DNA of 64,000 bases from the NCBI GenBank assembly GCA_032719365.1, contig CM064867.1, positions 60,142,601-60,206,600 on the forward strand, read 5' to 3'. The position numbers and the translations under genes were made by a program. Positions 1 to 9,650 of the stretch are shown here, in pieces (the stretch's first letter is position 1; each line of letters opens with the position of its first letter). Under the pieces are notes generated by a model. The model was given only the letters and a program-made list of their open reading frames with translations. It ran no database searches and was not told where the DNA came from. This DNA is from Prinsepia uniflora. Lineage: Eukaryota; Streptophyta; Magnoliopsida; Rosales; Rosaceae.

Positions 1-2008
1 TTACTCGACATGAACCATAATCCAACGTCCAACTCAAACCATAATTGACCGTTGGATTCGGTACAATCACAACTCACCAATCTAGAGAATCCGCCCATCG
101 ATTCATAAGTCTCATTGGATACACCACACTCGTCGTTCTCACCTATCACTTACTTTAACATGTCTACTATACTAATCTGACATCCTAGTCAGCTTTTGAG
201 CCTGACGATTCTTCTTATCTGACAATTGAAGCTGACCTCCTGCTCATCATCCAATCAGAGAATCAACCTTTAGATCTTGCTATCTCGAGCTGTCCTCATT
301 ACTTCCACTGAGCGATCATCTATCCTCCGTCACTAAACGGTCTGCAATCGTAACCCATTGTCCATAGAGATACAACATTTCTCTAAATCCCTCTAAGTCC
401 CACGACAACGATCGTGACTAGCTGGCAACTCCCAGCTCCACTACTGCACCACTCCAATCTCGACTCGCTCTTGAGTCCCTATATAGTATCACATGTCACT
501 CAGCGACCTACGCTGAAATCCTGGCCCATCTCGAGTCTCGAACTAACACATCAATCATCTTGTCGATACACCAATCGACCTCTCTCTCATTCTCCTGATA
601 TCCTCAGGACGTATCTGGACCCCCATCGAATACATGCTAGTAGAGGTAATCACATGCAAAATCTCTAGGGTTCCTCTGGCCCACATGGCCTTGAGCTCAA
701 GGTTCATACAATCCCTGAACCATCTTAATCCACTCTATTCTAGCACACAGTATTCAACGTCTAGTCATCGGCTATTCATCTTTTCCTGATCGATACTCAC
801 CTAGTGTGAGTGAATCCAACCTCAGGATTCATTCTCATATCCAACCTCTATCTTGTATTATCTTAGCCTCCTCATCCATGTGATCCTCGATCACTCGACC
901 TACTCGATTTATGGCGAACTCGATTTTCTCCATCATCTCGATCCCCGGTGGGTCCACATTATCCCTCTCTCAGCTAATGATCTGAAATATGAGAATAGTG
1001 TCTTACACCCTCTTTGAACAACAGAAGGGTTCAACACTCACCCCATACGCTATAACTTGAGGATTTCGTTCACTTAGCCCATGATAATGTCCACTTAGGA
1101 TGATCCAAGACGATGACCTCAAAATTCATCCTACGTGAGTGTGAGCACAAATCCCACTACACTCACCACGTCTGGTGACACCAAGCCCTATCTGCTATAC
1201 CCAAGCACCATCTGCTAACGAGCAGAAAATGAGAAGTTTCCTTCACCAATTTCGGAGTCAAGAGAAGTTACAACCATGTTGGAAGCATACTCAAACACAA
1301 TTGGCTAGAGTGTTTGGGTATCAAACCCAACCACTGGACCTGGCCACAGAGTGTAACATCCTACCACTCGACTATGGAGTACTCAACTCACTCGGACATC
1401 CATTTACGTGTCCGTAAACAATCTAACCTTAGCATTCAACTCGCATGTCCATTTATACCGTTTATTCACATCCTAAAAAGGTAGTACAGGACGACTACCT
1501 GATTCTCACGTCTCAACCTTTATAGGTTCAACTCCTGAGCACACACCTGTGCCTCAAATCCTGCATCCACTAGGGAACTGGTCACCAAACCACGTATCCC
1601 TTCCCTTGGGTAAAACAATCCAAAATCTAACTCAATGAACCATTCGAAATCTTCTTTGTCTCGCTCAGTGATCACTAACACCGTACATCGGGCGTCGGCC
1701 ACTTAAGGCTCGGAGCTCAAGGCAATCCTCGTCCAAGCTCCCTAAGTACACGAATCTTTAAGATGCCTCTGCGTCATCCATAACCACTTGATCATTGTTA
1801 GGATTCCGATTGGCTCGCCTGAACCACTGGCTCGCCCGACACAAACCGATGAAGCCTCATTGCCTCAATCTTCATCGTACACAGTGCGTACCGAATCTAA
1901 TCCAAGAGCTCTGATTGCACTGAGCGACACTCACACACCTGTACCAAATACAGGGACTACACCTCTCGGAAAAGCGTCGGGTTGCCGCCACGACTGACGA
2001 ATCTCCAT
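1..2008 (-). mobile_element. Non-autonomous LTR element copy C, internal region, left part
   Basis: No protein domain is visible in any frame. The stretch is collinear in blocks with the internal DNA of the element at 46544-63043: the block around 960-1170 matches 50720-50980, and the block around 1230-1420 matches 51130-51300. It also matches the reverse complement of 41900-42030 in the plus-strand element. It therefore belongs to a large coding-free LTR retrotransposon on the minus strand whose left LTR lies outside the window. The right limit near 2008 is approximate because the next 0.5 kb no longer resembles the family. The plus strand is rich in A and C, so the element sense strand is rich in G and T. 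Confidence 0.72.
1135..1166 (-). other. Conserved hairpin in element internal region (copy C)
   Basis: Inverted repeat with arms GTGAGTGT (1135-1142) and ACACTCAC (1159-1166). The same place in the other two copies carries a hairpin with a C-G pair instead of T-A at the inner arm position (41949-41978 and 50937-50967). The surrounding 60 bp is also conserved between copies although no reading frame is present. Confidence 0.6.
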
Positions 2009-2526
2009 CATTTCTATTGTCTCTGGGACACGAGCCTATCTAGATCAATAAGACTCATCCACGTTGATACGCAAAAACTAAGCATTAAAGTAAACACAAA
2101 GTCACACTCAACACTTAAGGAAACGTATGCAATAAAAACCCTTTTTTGAAAATGTAGCATGGGTAAATAGAGATCGTTCTGGACCGAGGATTGAGGGTAC
2201 CTAAGCATGATTATCGTTTGATTTATTAATTAAGGGGGGTACTTGATTGTTTCTATTGTCCTACGTGATTAACTAATCTAAACTATTCTAATCTATTATT
2301 TACATGGTCAACTCATCTTTAACGTAACTCATTCATGATTATATTAACTTCAACCTACGTAATCCTATAATCTTAATCTTACGAGTTACTTGCATGCTTT
2401 CATAAGTACATGCATGGGGCTCCCAAAGACTTTCAATGACCTAGACTCGGGGATCCCTATATCTAGTCAAGCATTAAGCGCAAACACACAAACATACCAA
2501 AAACTAGAATCATAGAACACATAAAA
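2009..2526. other. Unclassified AT-rich sequence, left half of a split insertion
   Basis: No ORF or domain. It does not match the element internal DNA on its left and is interrupted at 2527 by the Gypsy element; its continuation is 12308 to about 13334. It may be a solo LTR or another non-coding element: the far side ends in ...GGCTTATCA, a plausible LTR end. I could not find a convincing target duplication, and the left edge is uncertain by some tens of bases. Confidence 0.4.
2522..2526. repeat. Target-site duplication, left (TAAAA)
   Basis: Five bases immediately left of the Gypsy element, identical to 12303-12307 immediately right of it. Five bases is the usual length for LTR retrotransposon integration. 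Confidence 0.9.
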
Positions 2527-3040
2527 TGACAGGACCCACCCTGATTATCGCCTCGATAACCGAGGAGAATCTTGCTCCCGTCTGACAATTGAACACAAAC
2601 AACCGAAATAACCACACGAAAATACATTACAAGTACTGTCAGACAAGGGAGAAAATACGATACAACCAACGGTACAACCAGTCAACAGTATCACAGAGCA
2701 TGGTTACAAAACAAGATAAGGATAAAACCCTACTGTGTGAACTAACTACACCGCAACGGGAAAACTTTATGCCTCTGCCTCTGCCTCAGCGTTAGCCACC
2801 AAAACTTGTACCACGACCTGGAGGGTAGTAAAACAGAAAAGTGTGAGTGGACTAAAACTAATGGTTATGGAAAACAGTTTAAAGAAATCAGGGTTCACCC
2901 TCCAGTTTCAAAACACGCATGCATAACTAAGTATCTGAAAATCACTTATATAAACCATATGGAAACCGTTACAGTAGATAACTATAAAACCATGTAAAAC
3001 CGAATGTAACATCAACGAACCAAATCTGCTGGATCCATCC

Positions 3041-3235
3041 GAGTCTTTAAACTCACATATCAGGCCTTCCGGGATATCAACGGGTCTTTAAACTCAAAAC
3101 ACAATCAATAGGCCTCGGGGGACATCACAGTCTTTAAACTCATCATGTCTCAATCAAGGGCCCTCCCCCATCATCAATTAACCGGGGCTTTAAACCCAAA
3201 ACCAAATCCAGCAATCCTAGCGGGTCCTTAAACCT
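3041..3235 (-). repeat. LTR array of GTCTTTAAACTC-type units
   Basis: Five diverged units beginning near 3041, 3082, 3129, 3184 and 3221, each with a core like GAGTCTTTAAACTC or GGGGCTTTAAACCC. The outer bases of each core are inverted (GAGT/ACTC in one, GGG/CCC in another). The array lies between the boxes 2841-2852 (GTGTGAGTGGAC) and 3607-3616 (GTTCACTCAC). Confidence 0.7.
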
Positions 3236-4612
3236 AAAATCATGTGTAAATCATATCAATTTCAGGATCCATTGTGATCCAAATTCCAAAACCAATTCGA
3301 AATCACATTTTAACAAAATAGGACTTATGTCCGAATTTCATGTTCAAATCCCGAATCTTACTCACAAATCATAATCAAATCATCACTAAAATGTAATATG
3401 CACAAATCGTATAAAATCACTCATCAAACCATCATCCAAGTATCGGAGAAACCATAGAATCGAAATACGTAAAATACGATAAATCACATCGAAAAACGTG
3501 CAATCACGTAAAGAAGAAATATTAATAAATGTAATCATAAAATCATATATAGAAACATAAAACAAGTGAGTAAAAACAGTTATGCATGCTTGGTTAGAAA
3601 TCAAAAGTTCACTCACGAAGTTCGAATGCGTCCCGTTTTACTCCTCGGTTGCCTCGAGAATGTTCTGGCCTGTCAAAGATCACAACTTGGGTCACAAACA
3701 CTTCCATTAAGCTTACATTAATTTCCCTAATTTTTCGAGATTTTTTTTCGACGTAATTAATTTAAAATCCTAAACCTTCGAATTCTCCAAACTATCCGGA
3801 ACGACGTGCGATCGACTCGAAATTTAACTCAAAATGTCTGTTACATTGAAAGGATAAAATCACTTGTTGACCGTGACCGGAGATATGGCCTCATGCGCCC
3901 TCACGCGCCGCCCAAAATGGCTGCGCGTGAAAGCCACGCGCCATGTACAGTAAGCTACAGTGTTGTCTTCTCTACCCGACTCCCTGCTAAATGGGTCACA
4001 AACCCGCGACACAACCCGGTTTAATCTCCTACAATTCCACCTGAATTCCTTTCGTTTTTCCACCGAAATCCTTACGGTCTTAACTTTCGAAACTCACTCA
4101 AATCGACTCAGTTTTCAAATTAAATGATGCACAAGCATCGTAAGATTTGAATAAACGTTATACCATAACCAATTTCAGGAATCCTTACATGTAGGTAGTC
4201 GTCCTTAACCTCGAAATTTTCTAGAAACTGGAACATCAGTTCTAGGCCAAACCACGATCAAACTCCTTCCATTTTTGTATGGTTGAAGTCGAAATGAGTC
4301 TAGAAGACTATTTCTAACCTCTGTATAGCTCCTCTCAACTCACAAATTAAATTCCAAATTTTCCCTCCATTTTCCCAGTTTTTCTCGATTCTGGTTTATC
4401 TCTAGTTTCTCAGTTCTTTCCTCTCAAAATGATCCTCTCGACTCACTCTAATCTCTCTATATTCAATTTGTCCTTCACAGCAACCTAGGGCAATCTCTCA
4501 GTCCCTCTGTGTATGTGTTTCCCGCAACTGGCCCAAAATAAAAACAATGGTGCGCGTGCTGTTTATTCCAGCACGCCTGTTCCCACTCATCTGCCACTAA
4601 TCCATCCTCTGT

Positions 4613-4630
4613 TAGTGACAATTGTCACTA
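4613..4630. repeat. Perfect 18-bp palindrome in Gypsy LTR
   Basis: TAGTGACAATTGTCACTA is its own reverse complement. The other LTR of the element keeps it at 11766-11783. The same core GTGACA-NN-TGTCAC recurs at the equivalent place in the other LTR families of this window. Confidence 0.85.
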
Positions 4631-5147
4631 GCTTTGTTAAACAATTCACTAAACAGATTAAACAATTCACACAACAAACCACCACGGCTGATTTCAAACT
4701 ACACCCTCAAAATGACCATTTTACCCTTCCTTCACTTAATTACCAAAATGCCCTTCCTCGTTCTAGAATCGTAACTTTTTCGTCTGAGGTCCGTTTTCAG
4801 CGTGCCGCCTGTCTATGGACTCAGGGCATCGAGACCTACCTAACGTTCCTCGAATTGTGTGAAATATAGTGGTCGAGCAAAAAGTCAACAATTTCCCCCT
4901 TTTTTCCTTAATTACGAAAATACCCTCAAACGTCCGAACGTCATAACTTCTTCCCTGATCGTCAGAATCGGACGTGCCACCTGTCTACAGACTCGTGACG
5001 TCCTGAACTACGTCACAGTCATTGGCAATGTTCGTTCGACCTGCCAAGCAAAAAGTCAACATTTGACCATACTATTCATAAGGGTAAAAACGTCATTTCA
5101 TACATTATTTTACAAATTTACATTCTTTGAGTTTCTGGGGCGTTACA

Positions 5148-5163
5148 ACCTCCCCCCTTAAGA
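5148..5163 (-). promoter_or_regulatory. Polypurine tract of the Gypsy element
   Basis: ACCTCCCCCCTTAAGA on the plus strand, a purine run on the element strand directly inside the 3' LTR. It primes plus-strand DNA synthesis in LTR elements. The adjoining AAATTTTGTCCCC block is shared with the coding-free elements in this window. Confidence 0.85.
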
Positions 5164-5180
5164 AATTTTGTCCCCAAATT

Positions 5181-6451
5181 TTAGGGAAACAGGTATGGAT
5201 ACTGCTCTCGCATCTGTGTCTCGGGTTCCCATGTGGCTTCCTCCACATTCTGATTTCTCCAAAGAACCTTTACTAGGGGAATGGTCTTCCGACGAAGTAC
5301 CTTATCTTTTCAATCCAAAATCTGTACGGGCTGTTCTTCAAAGCTTAAGTCTTCTCTAAGTTCAATGGGTTGTTCTTCTAGTACATGAGATGCATCAAAC
5401 ACATACTTCTGTAGCATCGACACGTGGAATACATCGTGGACCTTAGAAAGTTCCGGAGGTAGTGCTAATCTGTATGCAACCTGGCCAATCCTCTCAACAA
5501 TCTCGTATGGCCCGATGAAACGGGGGCTCAATTTCCCTCGCCTGCCAAATCGCACTATACCTTTCCAAGGAGATAGCTTCAAAAATACCCAATCTCCGAC
5601 CGCAAACTCAAGATCTCTAATCCGACGATCCACATAGCTCTTTTGTCTATCTTGGGCTGCCTTGAGTCTATCTCTGATGAGTTTGACTTTCTCTATCGTC
5701 AATTCCACCAATTCGGATTTAGTCAATTTCCTTTCGCCCATGTCAGTCCAACACAAGGGGGTTCTACACTGCCGTCCATACAAGGCTTCGTAAGGTGCCA
5801 TCCCAATACTCGCTTGGTAACTATTGTTATAAGAGAATTCCATCAATGGTAAGTGTGACTCCCAAGTACCTTGAAATTGTAAAACACAGGCTCTCATCAT
5901 ATCTTCCAAGGTTTGAATGGTTCACTCCGACTGTTTGTCCGTCTGAGGGTGGAACGATGTACTAAAGTGTAATCTCGTCCCAAAAGCTTCCTGTAAACTC
6001 TGCCAGAATTTGGAGGTAAATCGCGGATCTCGATCTGATACGATAGAGGCAAGAGTGCCATGTAATCGTATAATCTCATTAATAAGCAATCTGGCATACC
6101 GTGACATCTAGAAGTCTTCCCTTACAGGTAAGAAATGCGTTGATTTGGTGAGTCTGTCCACAACCACCCAAACTCAATCGTGGCCTCTGGGCGTCCTAGG
6201 AAGTCCAAACACAAAATTCATCGTTATGTGGTCCCATTTCCATTCTGGGATAGGAAGTGGTTGCAACGCTCCATAGGGTCTTTGCCTCTCAGCCTTTACC
6301 TGCTAGCAAAACAAACACTTACTGACATACTCAGCGATCTCCCATTTCATACCCGGCCACCAATAGTGTTCTCGAAGCGTACGGTACATTTTTGTTCAAC
6401 CTGGATGCATAGCGTACGCTGAACTATGTGCTTCGTCCAAAATTTCTTTCT
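5181..6451 (-). pseudogene. Gypsy integrase with chromodomain-like tail, inactivated
   Basis: Integrase joins element DNA to the host chromosome. In translation the order is a zinc-binding HHCC region (about 6290-6430, with AHSSAYAMHPG and CLFC), a catalytic core (VSDRDPRF, then SFHPQTD), a C-terminal part with GPYEIVERIG, and a tail ending at 5181 with the motif VKVLWRNQ and EATWEPE, which resembles a chromodomain. Stops interrupt the frame at several places, for example between QSE and TIQ near 5925, between the core motifs near 6110 and 6180, and just before the tail near 5313. The first catalytic Asp of the family motif T-M-D-F-V reads Asn here (ITMNFV). Integration by this copy is therefore not expected. 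Confidence 0.9.
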
Positions 6452-7335
6452 TTAATGTGACGTCTCCAGACACATACAACCGTCCTCCTTTAGTAAGGCT
6501 CTGTCACCTCTGACTATATAATTCTGTCGTTCTCCTGTTTCCACTTCAATCCGAAGAATGGACAAGACAGGATCTTGGAATTGAGCATCGATGATCTGGT
6601 CAATTAAGATTGGCCGCACCTGGAAACTATCTAGCAAGACACCTTGGCTATCATGTCCCAAATTAACGCTAGTCTTACGGAGTTCAACCAATAGGGGCAA
6701 ATGGGTCATCCGTAGGTGTGCCATATAATGTTTTGATTTCTGACTCAACGTATCAGCTACCACATTAGCTTTTCCAGGATGGTACTCAATCGTGCAGTCA
6801 TCATCTTTAATCAGCTCGAACCATCGTCTTTGCCTCAAATTTAACTCCCTCTGTGTGAACAAGTACTTCAGGCTCTTATGATCAGTAAACAGTCTACAGG
6901 TCGCACCATACAAATGATGTCTCCAAATCTTTAGAGCATATACCACTGCAACAAGTTCTAAATCATGGGTAGGATAGTTGCGTTCATGGGACTTCGACTG
7001 GCGGGAGGCATAGGCAATCATTTTCCCATGTTGCATTAACACGCATCCCAATACTTGTAAGGATGCGTAGCTGTACACCTCAAATTCCCAACTATCGTTC
7101 GGAAGGGTCAATATAGGAGCAGATGTCAACCTTTTCTTCAACTCCTGAAAACTTTGTTCACAATCCTCATTCCAATCAAATCTGACTCCCTTCCTCGTCA
7201 GCCGTGTCAATGGGGCAGCAATGGCAGAAAATCCTTCCTTAAACCGCCTGTAATAACCAGCTAACCCTAAGAAACTTCTAACCTCAGTGACTGTCTTTGG
7301 TTGTTCCCACTTTGCTACTACTTCGATCTTTTGGG
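6452..7335 (-). pseudogene. Gypsy RNase H and RT-RNase H connection, inactivated
   Basis: RNase H removes the RNA strand of the DNA-RNA hybrid in reverse transcription. Recognisable motifs include ERNYPTHDLELVAVVYALK, LFTDHKSLKYLF and YHPGKANVVAD. The first acidic residue of the active site, normally Asp in VYSDAS, is Tyr here (VYSYAS). Upstream, the connection motif FLGLAGYYRRFKEGFS can be read around 7210-7290 in the same frame. The join with RT is damaged: the segment that normally links the end of RT to this region is missing (about 25 codons judged against the family) and the frame changes near 7340. Confidence 0.88.
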
Positions 7336-8043
7336 GATCTACACTGATTTCTTCCTTAAGGTACCAAGCACCATCCTTAAGTGCTTTTCGTGCGCCTTCG
7401 CACTCTTTGAGTAGACTAAAATGTCATCAATGAATACAATAACAAAGTGATCCAAGTATGGCTGCAACACTCGGTTTATCAAATCCATAAATGCCGCTAG
7501 TGCGTTAGTTAACCCGAATGGCATCAATAGGAACTCATAATGACCATATCGGGTTCTAAAGGCTATTTTGGGTACATCCTCTTCTTTAACCCTCAATTGA
7601 TGATACCCATAACGAAGATCGATCTTAGAAAAATGTTGAGCTCCTCTCAACTGATCAAACAGGTCATCGATCCGTGGCAGGGGGTATATATTCCGGATTG
7701 TTACCCTGTTTAGTTGCCTATAATCAATGCAGAGCCTCAAGCTTCCATCCTTTTTCCGAACAAACAACACTGGAGCTCCCCAAGGAGATACATTAGGTCG
7801 AATAAACCCCATATCGACCAACTCTTGCAACTGCGCCTTCAATTCCTTCAACTCAGCTGGCACCATATGGTAAAGAGTCTGAGAAATAGGTTGCGTACCT
7901 GGAACAAGATCAATGGTGAACTCAATGTCTCGGTGAGGTGGCCATCCTGGCAAATCCTGCGGAAAGACGTCTGGGAACTCCCACACTATCGGTACATCCT
8001 CCACCTTCAATGGTGCAGCACGTATGTCCACCACGTGAGCCAA
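7336..8043 (-). pseudogene. Gypsy reverse transcriptase, truncated
   Basis: Reverse transcriptase copies the element RNA into DNA. The open stretch keeps the family motifs in order: PPHRDIEF, VRKKDGSLRLCIDYRQLN, YPLPRIDDLFDQL, FSKIDLRYGYHQ, LLMPFGLTNA and the catalytic FIDD (7423-7434). It ends abnormally after HLRMVLGTLR, where the next conserved part of the palm/thumb is absent. The N-terminal link to protease contains stops near 8050 and 8118. The catalytic Asp pair is present, so the loss is from truncation and frame breaks. Confidence 0.93.
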
Positions 8044-8112
8044 GTATCCCTAGCACCCCTTCCTTAACAACTTACTTGGCTTTAGAGCTGAAATCACCCC
8101 AACAGGAATTGC

Positions 8113-8470
8113 TCACTGTATTCCCTGAAAGGTAGTTTCAGGTAACCCTGGACTCCGAAAAGTTACCTTCTTATCGACACACTCAATAAAAGCATGGTGT
8201 ATTGTCAACCAATCCATCCCCAGAATAACATCGAAGTCATGCAAGTCCAGGAGTATCAAGTCAGCTACCAACCCAACGTCGCCTACCGATACGGGACACT
8301 CTCTCAATACTTGGCTTACCACAAACACCTCCCCTGTGGGCGTACTCACACCCATATCACAACCTAGTTCGGACACGTCTCTATCCGCTAACAAACCACA
8401 ACTCTATGATATAAAAGAATGAGTAGCTCCGGGATCTATTAAAGCATATACATCATGTCCAAGGATTGTA
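8113..8470 (-). pseudogene. Gypsy aspartic protease, broken
   Basis: The retroviral-type protease cuts the gag-pol polyprotein. The active-site segment is ALIDPGATHSFIS, followed by a TAG stop at 8404-8406 in the same frame and then LLADRDVSELG, VADLILLDLHDFDVILGMDW and FRSPG, which are typical of plant Gypsy proteases. The position after the catalytic Asp is Pro (DPGA) where many members have Ser. A TGA stop near 8118 separates it from RT. Confidence 0.88.
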
Positions 8471-9590
8471 AGTGTACTTGTCACAACACCAGGTGCTGCC
8501 CGGGCCTCCTGCTGTGTAACTGCAAAAACTCGGGCCTGTGGTCCTGATGCTCGCCCACAACCCCTCTGTCCACTGGTAGCTCCAGTACCTCCTCTAGTAC
8601 CCACTGTCCCAGAAACTGACGCGGTACTCCGCCCATGCTCTACTGCACCCCGACCTGCGCCACCACCCTGTAACAAAGTTGGACACTCCCTCCGGTAGTG
8701 GCCCCGCTCCCCACAGAAGAAACAGATAACACTAGGAACATCTTGAGTAAATCCGCCACTCTGTCTTCCTGTGGAAGCAACTGAGGTCGCACTCGCCTGT
8801 GGAGCCAGTTGTGCTCTGGGTCCTCTGAATCCGAAACTCTGAAAATTACCGGGCCTGCCAAAATGGTCATTTCCCACGGACGAAGCTCCACTGTAACAGC
8901 CCCTTTTCGGTGCTCTCTGACTTGACGCTCCAGGAAATGAACGCTCTCGACGTTGTCCACCACCTGAGAACGGTGGGCGTGTCGGTAAACTAGCCTTCAA
9001 TCGTACTGTAGCATCAGATAACTCTCTGAGGGTAGTAAAATCTCCAGCTGTCACAATGGCACGTATTTCACCTCGCAGGCCAAGCTCAAACCTATGACAT
9101 TTCTCAGCTTCAGTAGACACAAAGGAAGGAGCAAAACGGGGTAGCATCTGAAACTTCTGCTCGTACTCTGTTACAGACATGCTCCCCTGTCGAACTGAAG
9201 AAATTCTGTCTCCTTAGCATCACAGAATGAATGGGGATAGTATTGATCAAGGAACCGCTCACGAAAGGTCTCCCAAGTCACGGCGTGAGCATCCCAACCT
9301 GATAACTCCAGAGTATACCACCACTCATAAGCGGCCCCATCCAGTAAAAAGGTGGCCAACACAACTTGCTCCTCAGGAGGACAGCGCATCACAGCAAAAA
9401 TCCGCTCAAACCGAGAAATCCATCGGTGGGCTTCCTCAGGATCTTCCCCACCGCTAAAGACCGTAGCCCCAAGGGGCTGGGCTCGCTCGATCGTGGCACT
9501 CTCGGCATCACTAACAATGCCTTCTGCAGGTCGTGGAGGGGTTCACGTCGCGGAGGCAAGGCCGATCGTTCTCTAAAAGAGGCATAAGTT
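8471..9590 (-). pseudogene. Gypsy gag with CCHC zinc knuckle, frameshifted
   Basis: Gag forms the virus-like particle. From the N-terminal side the translation reads ATVFSGGEDPEEAHRWISRF, then FLLDGAAYEWWYTLE and FLQFDRG, all typical of the plant retrotransposon gag domain. A one-base frameshift near 9175 separates this from MSVTEYEQKF and the rest of gag. A zinc knuckle CFFCGERGHYRREC (C-x2-C-x4-H-x4-C) lies at about 8683-8724 and binds nucleic acid. A Gly/Arg-rich stretch on either side is usual. The true start cannot be fixed because the region before about 9590 has no clear ATG in frame. Confidence 0.88.
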
Positions 9591-9637
9591 AGTACAACAA
9601 CCTAGGCATATCCAAGTGCCAGACATAAACCGTAAAC

Positions 9638-9650
9638 CTATGCTACCAAT
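9638..9650 (-). promoter_or_regulatory. Primer binding site remnant, internal 5-base deletion
   Basis: On the element strand the DNA next to the 5' LTR reads TTGGTAGCATAGG. The usual tRNA-Met site is TGGTATCAGAGC, seen in the other elements of this window. The sequence fits that site with TCAGA lost, so priming is probably impaired. Confidence 0.65.

Larger units (their letters stand above)
2527..5147 (-). repeat. Gypsy LTR, left copy (3' LTR)
   Basis: 2621 bp starting TGACAGGACCC and ending ...GGGGCGTTACA; read on the minus strand it begins TGTAACGCCCC. It carries a GTCTGAC / GTCAGAC inverted repeat near 2580-2645, a boxed repeat array (2841-3616), a GC-rich block with CACGCGCC around 3898, and a perfect palindrome at 4613-4630. 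Short ORFs inside are shared only because the LTR is duplicated and encode nothing recognisable. Confidence 0.93.

Noticed and set aside
3806..4024. Open frame repeated at 10958-11275
   Set aside because: Same position in the two LTRs of the Gypsy element; it runs through the GC-rich LTR block and has no protein-like features.
4513..5161. Two longer plus-strand open frames at the end of the Gypsy LTR
   Set aside because: They overlap LTR landmarks and the LTR end, are disrupted in the other LTR, and match no family.
5643..8135. Several plus-strand open frames across pol
   Set aside because: Shadows of the minus-strand gag-pol, whose motifs are unmistakable.
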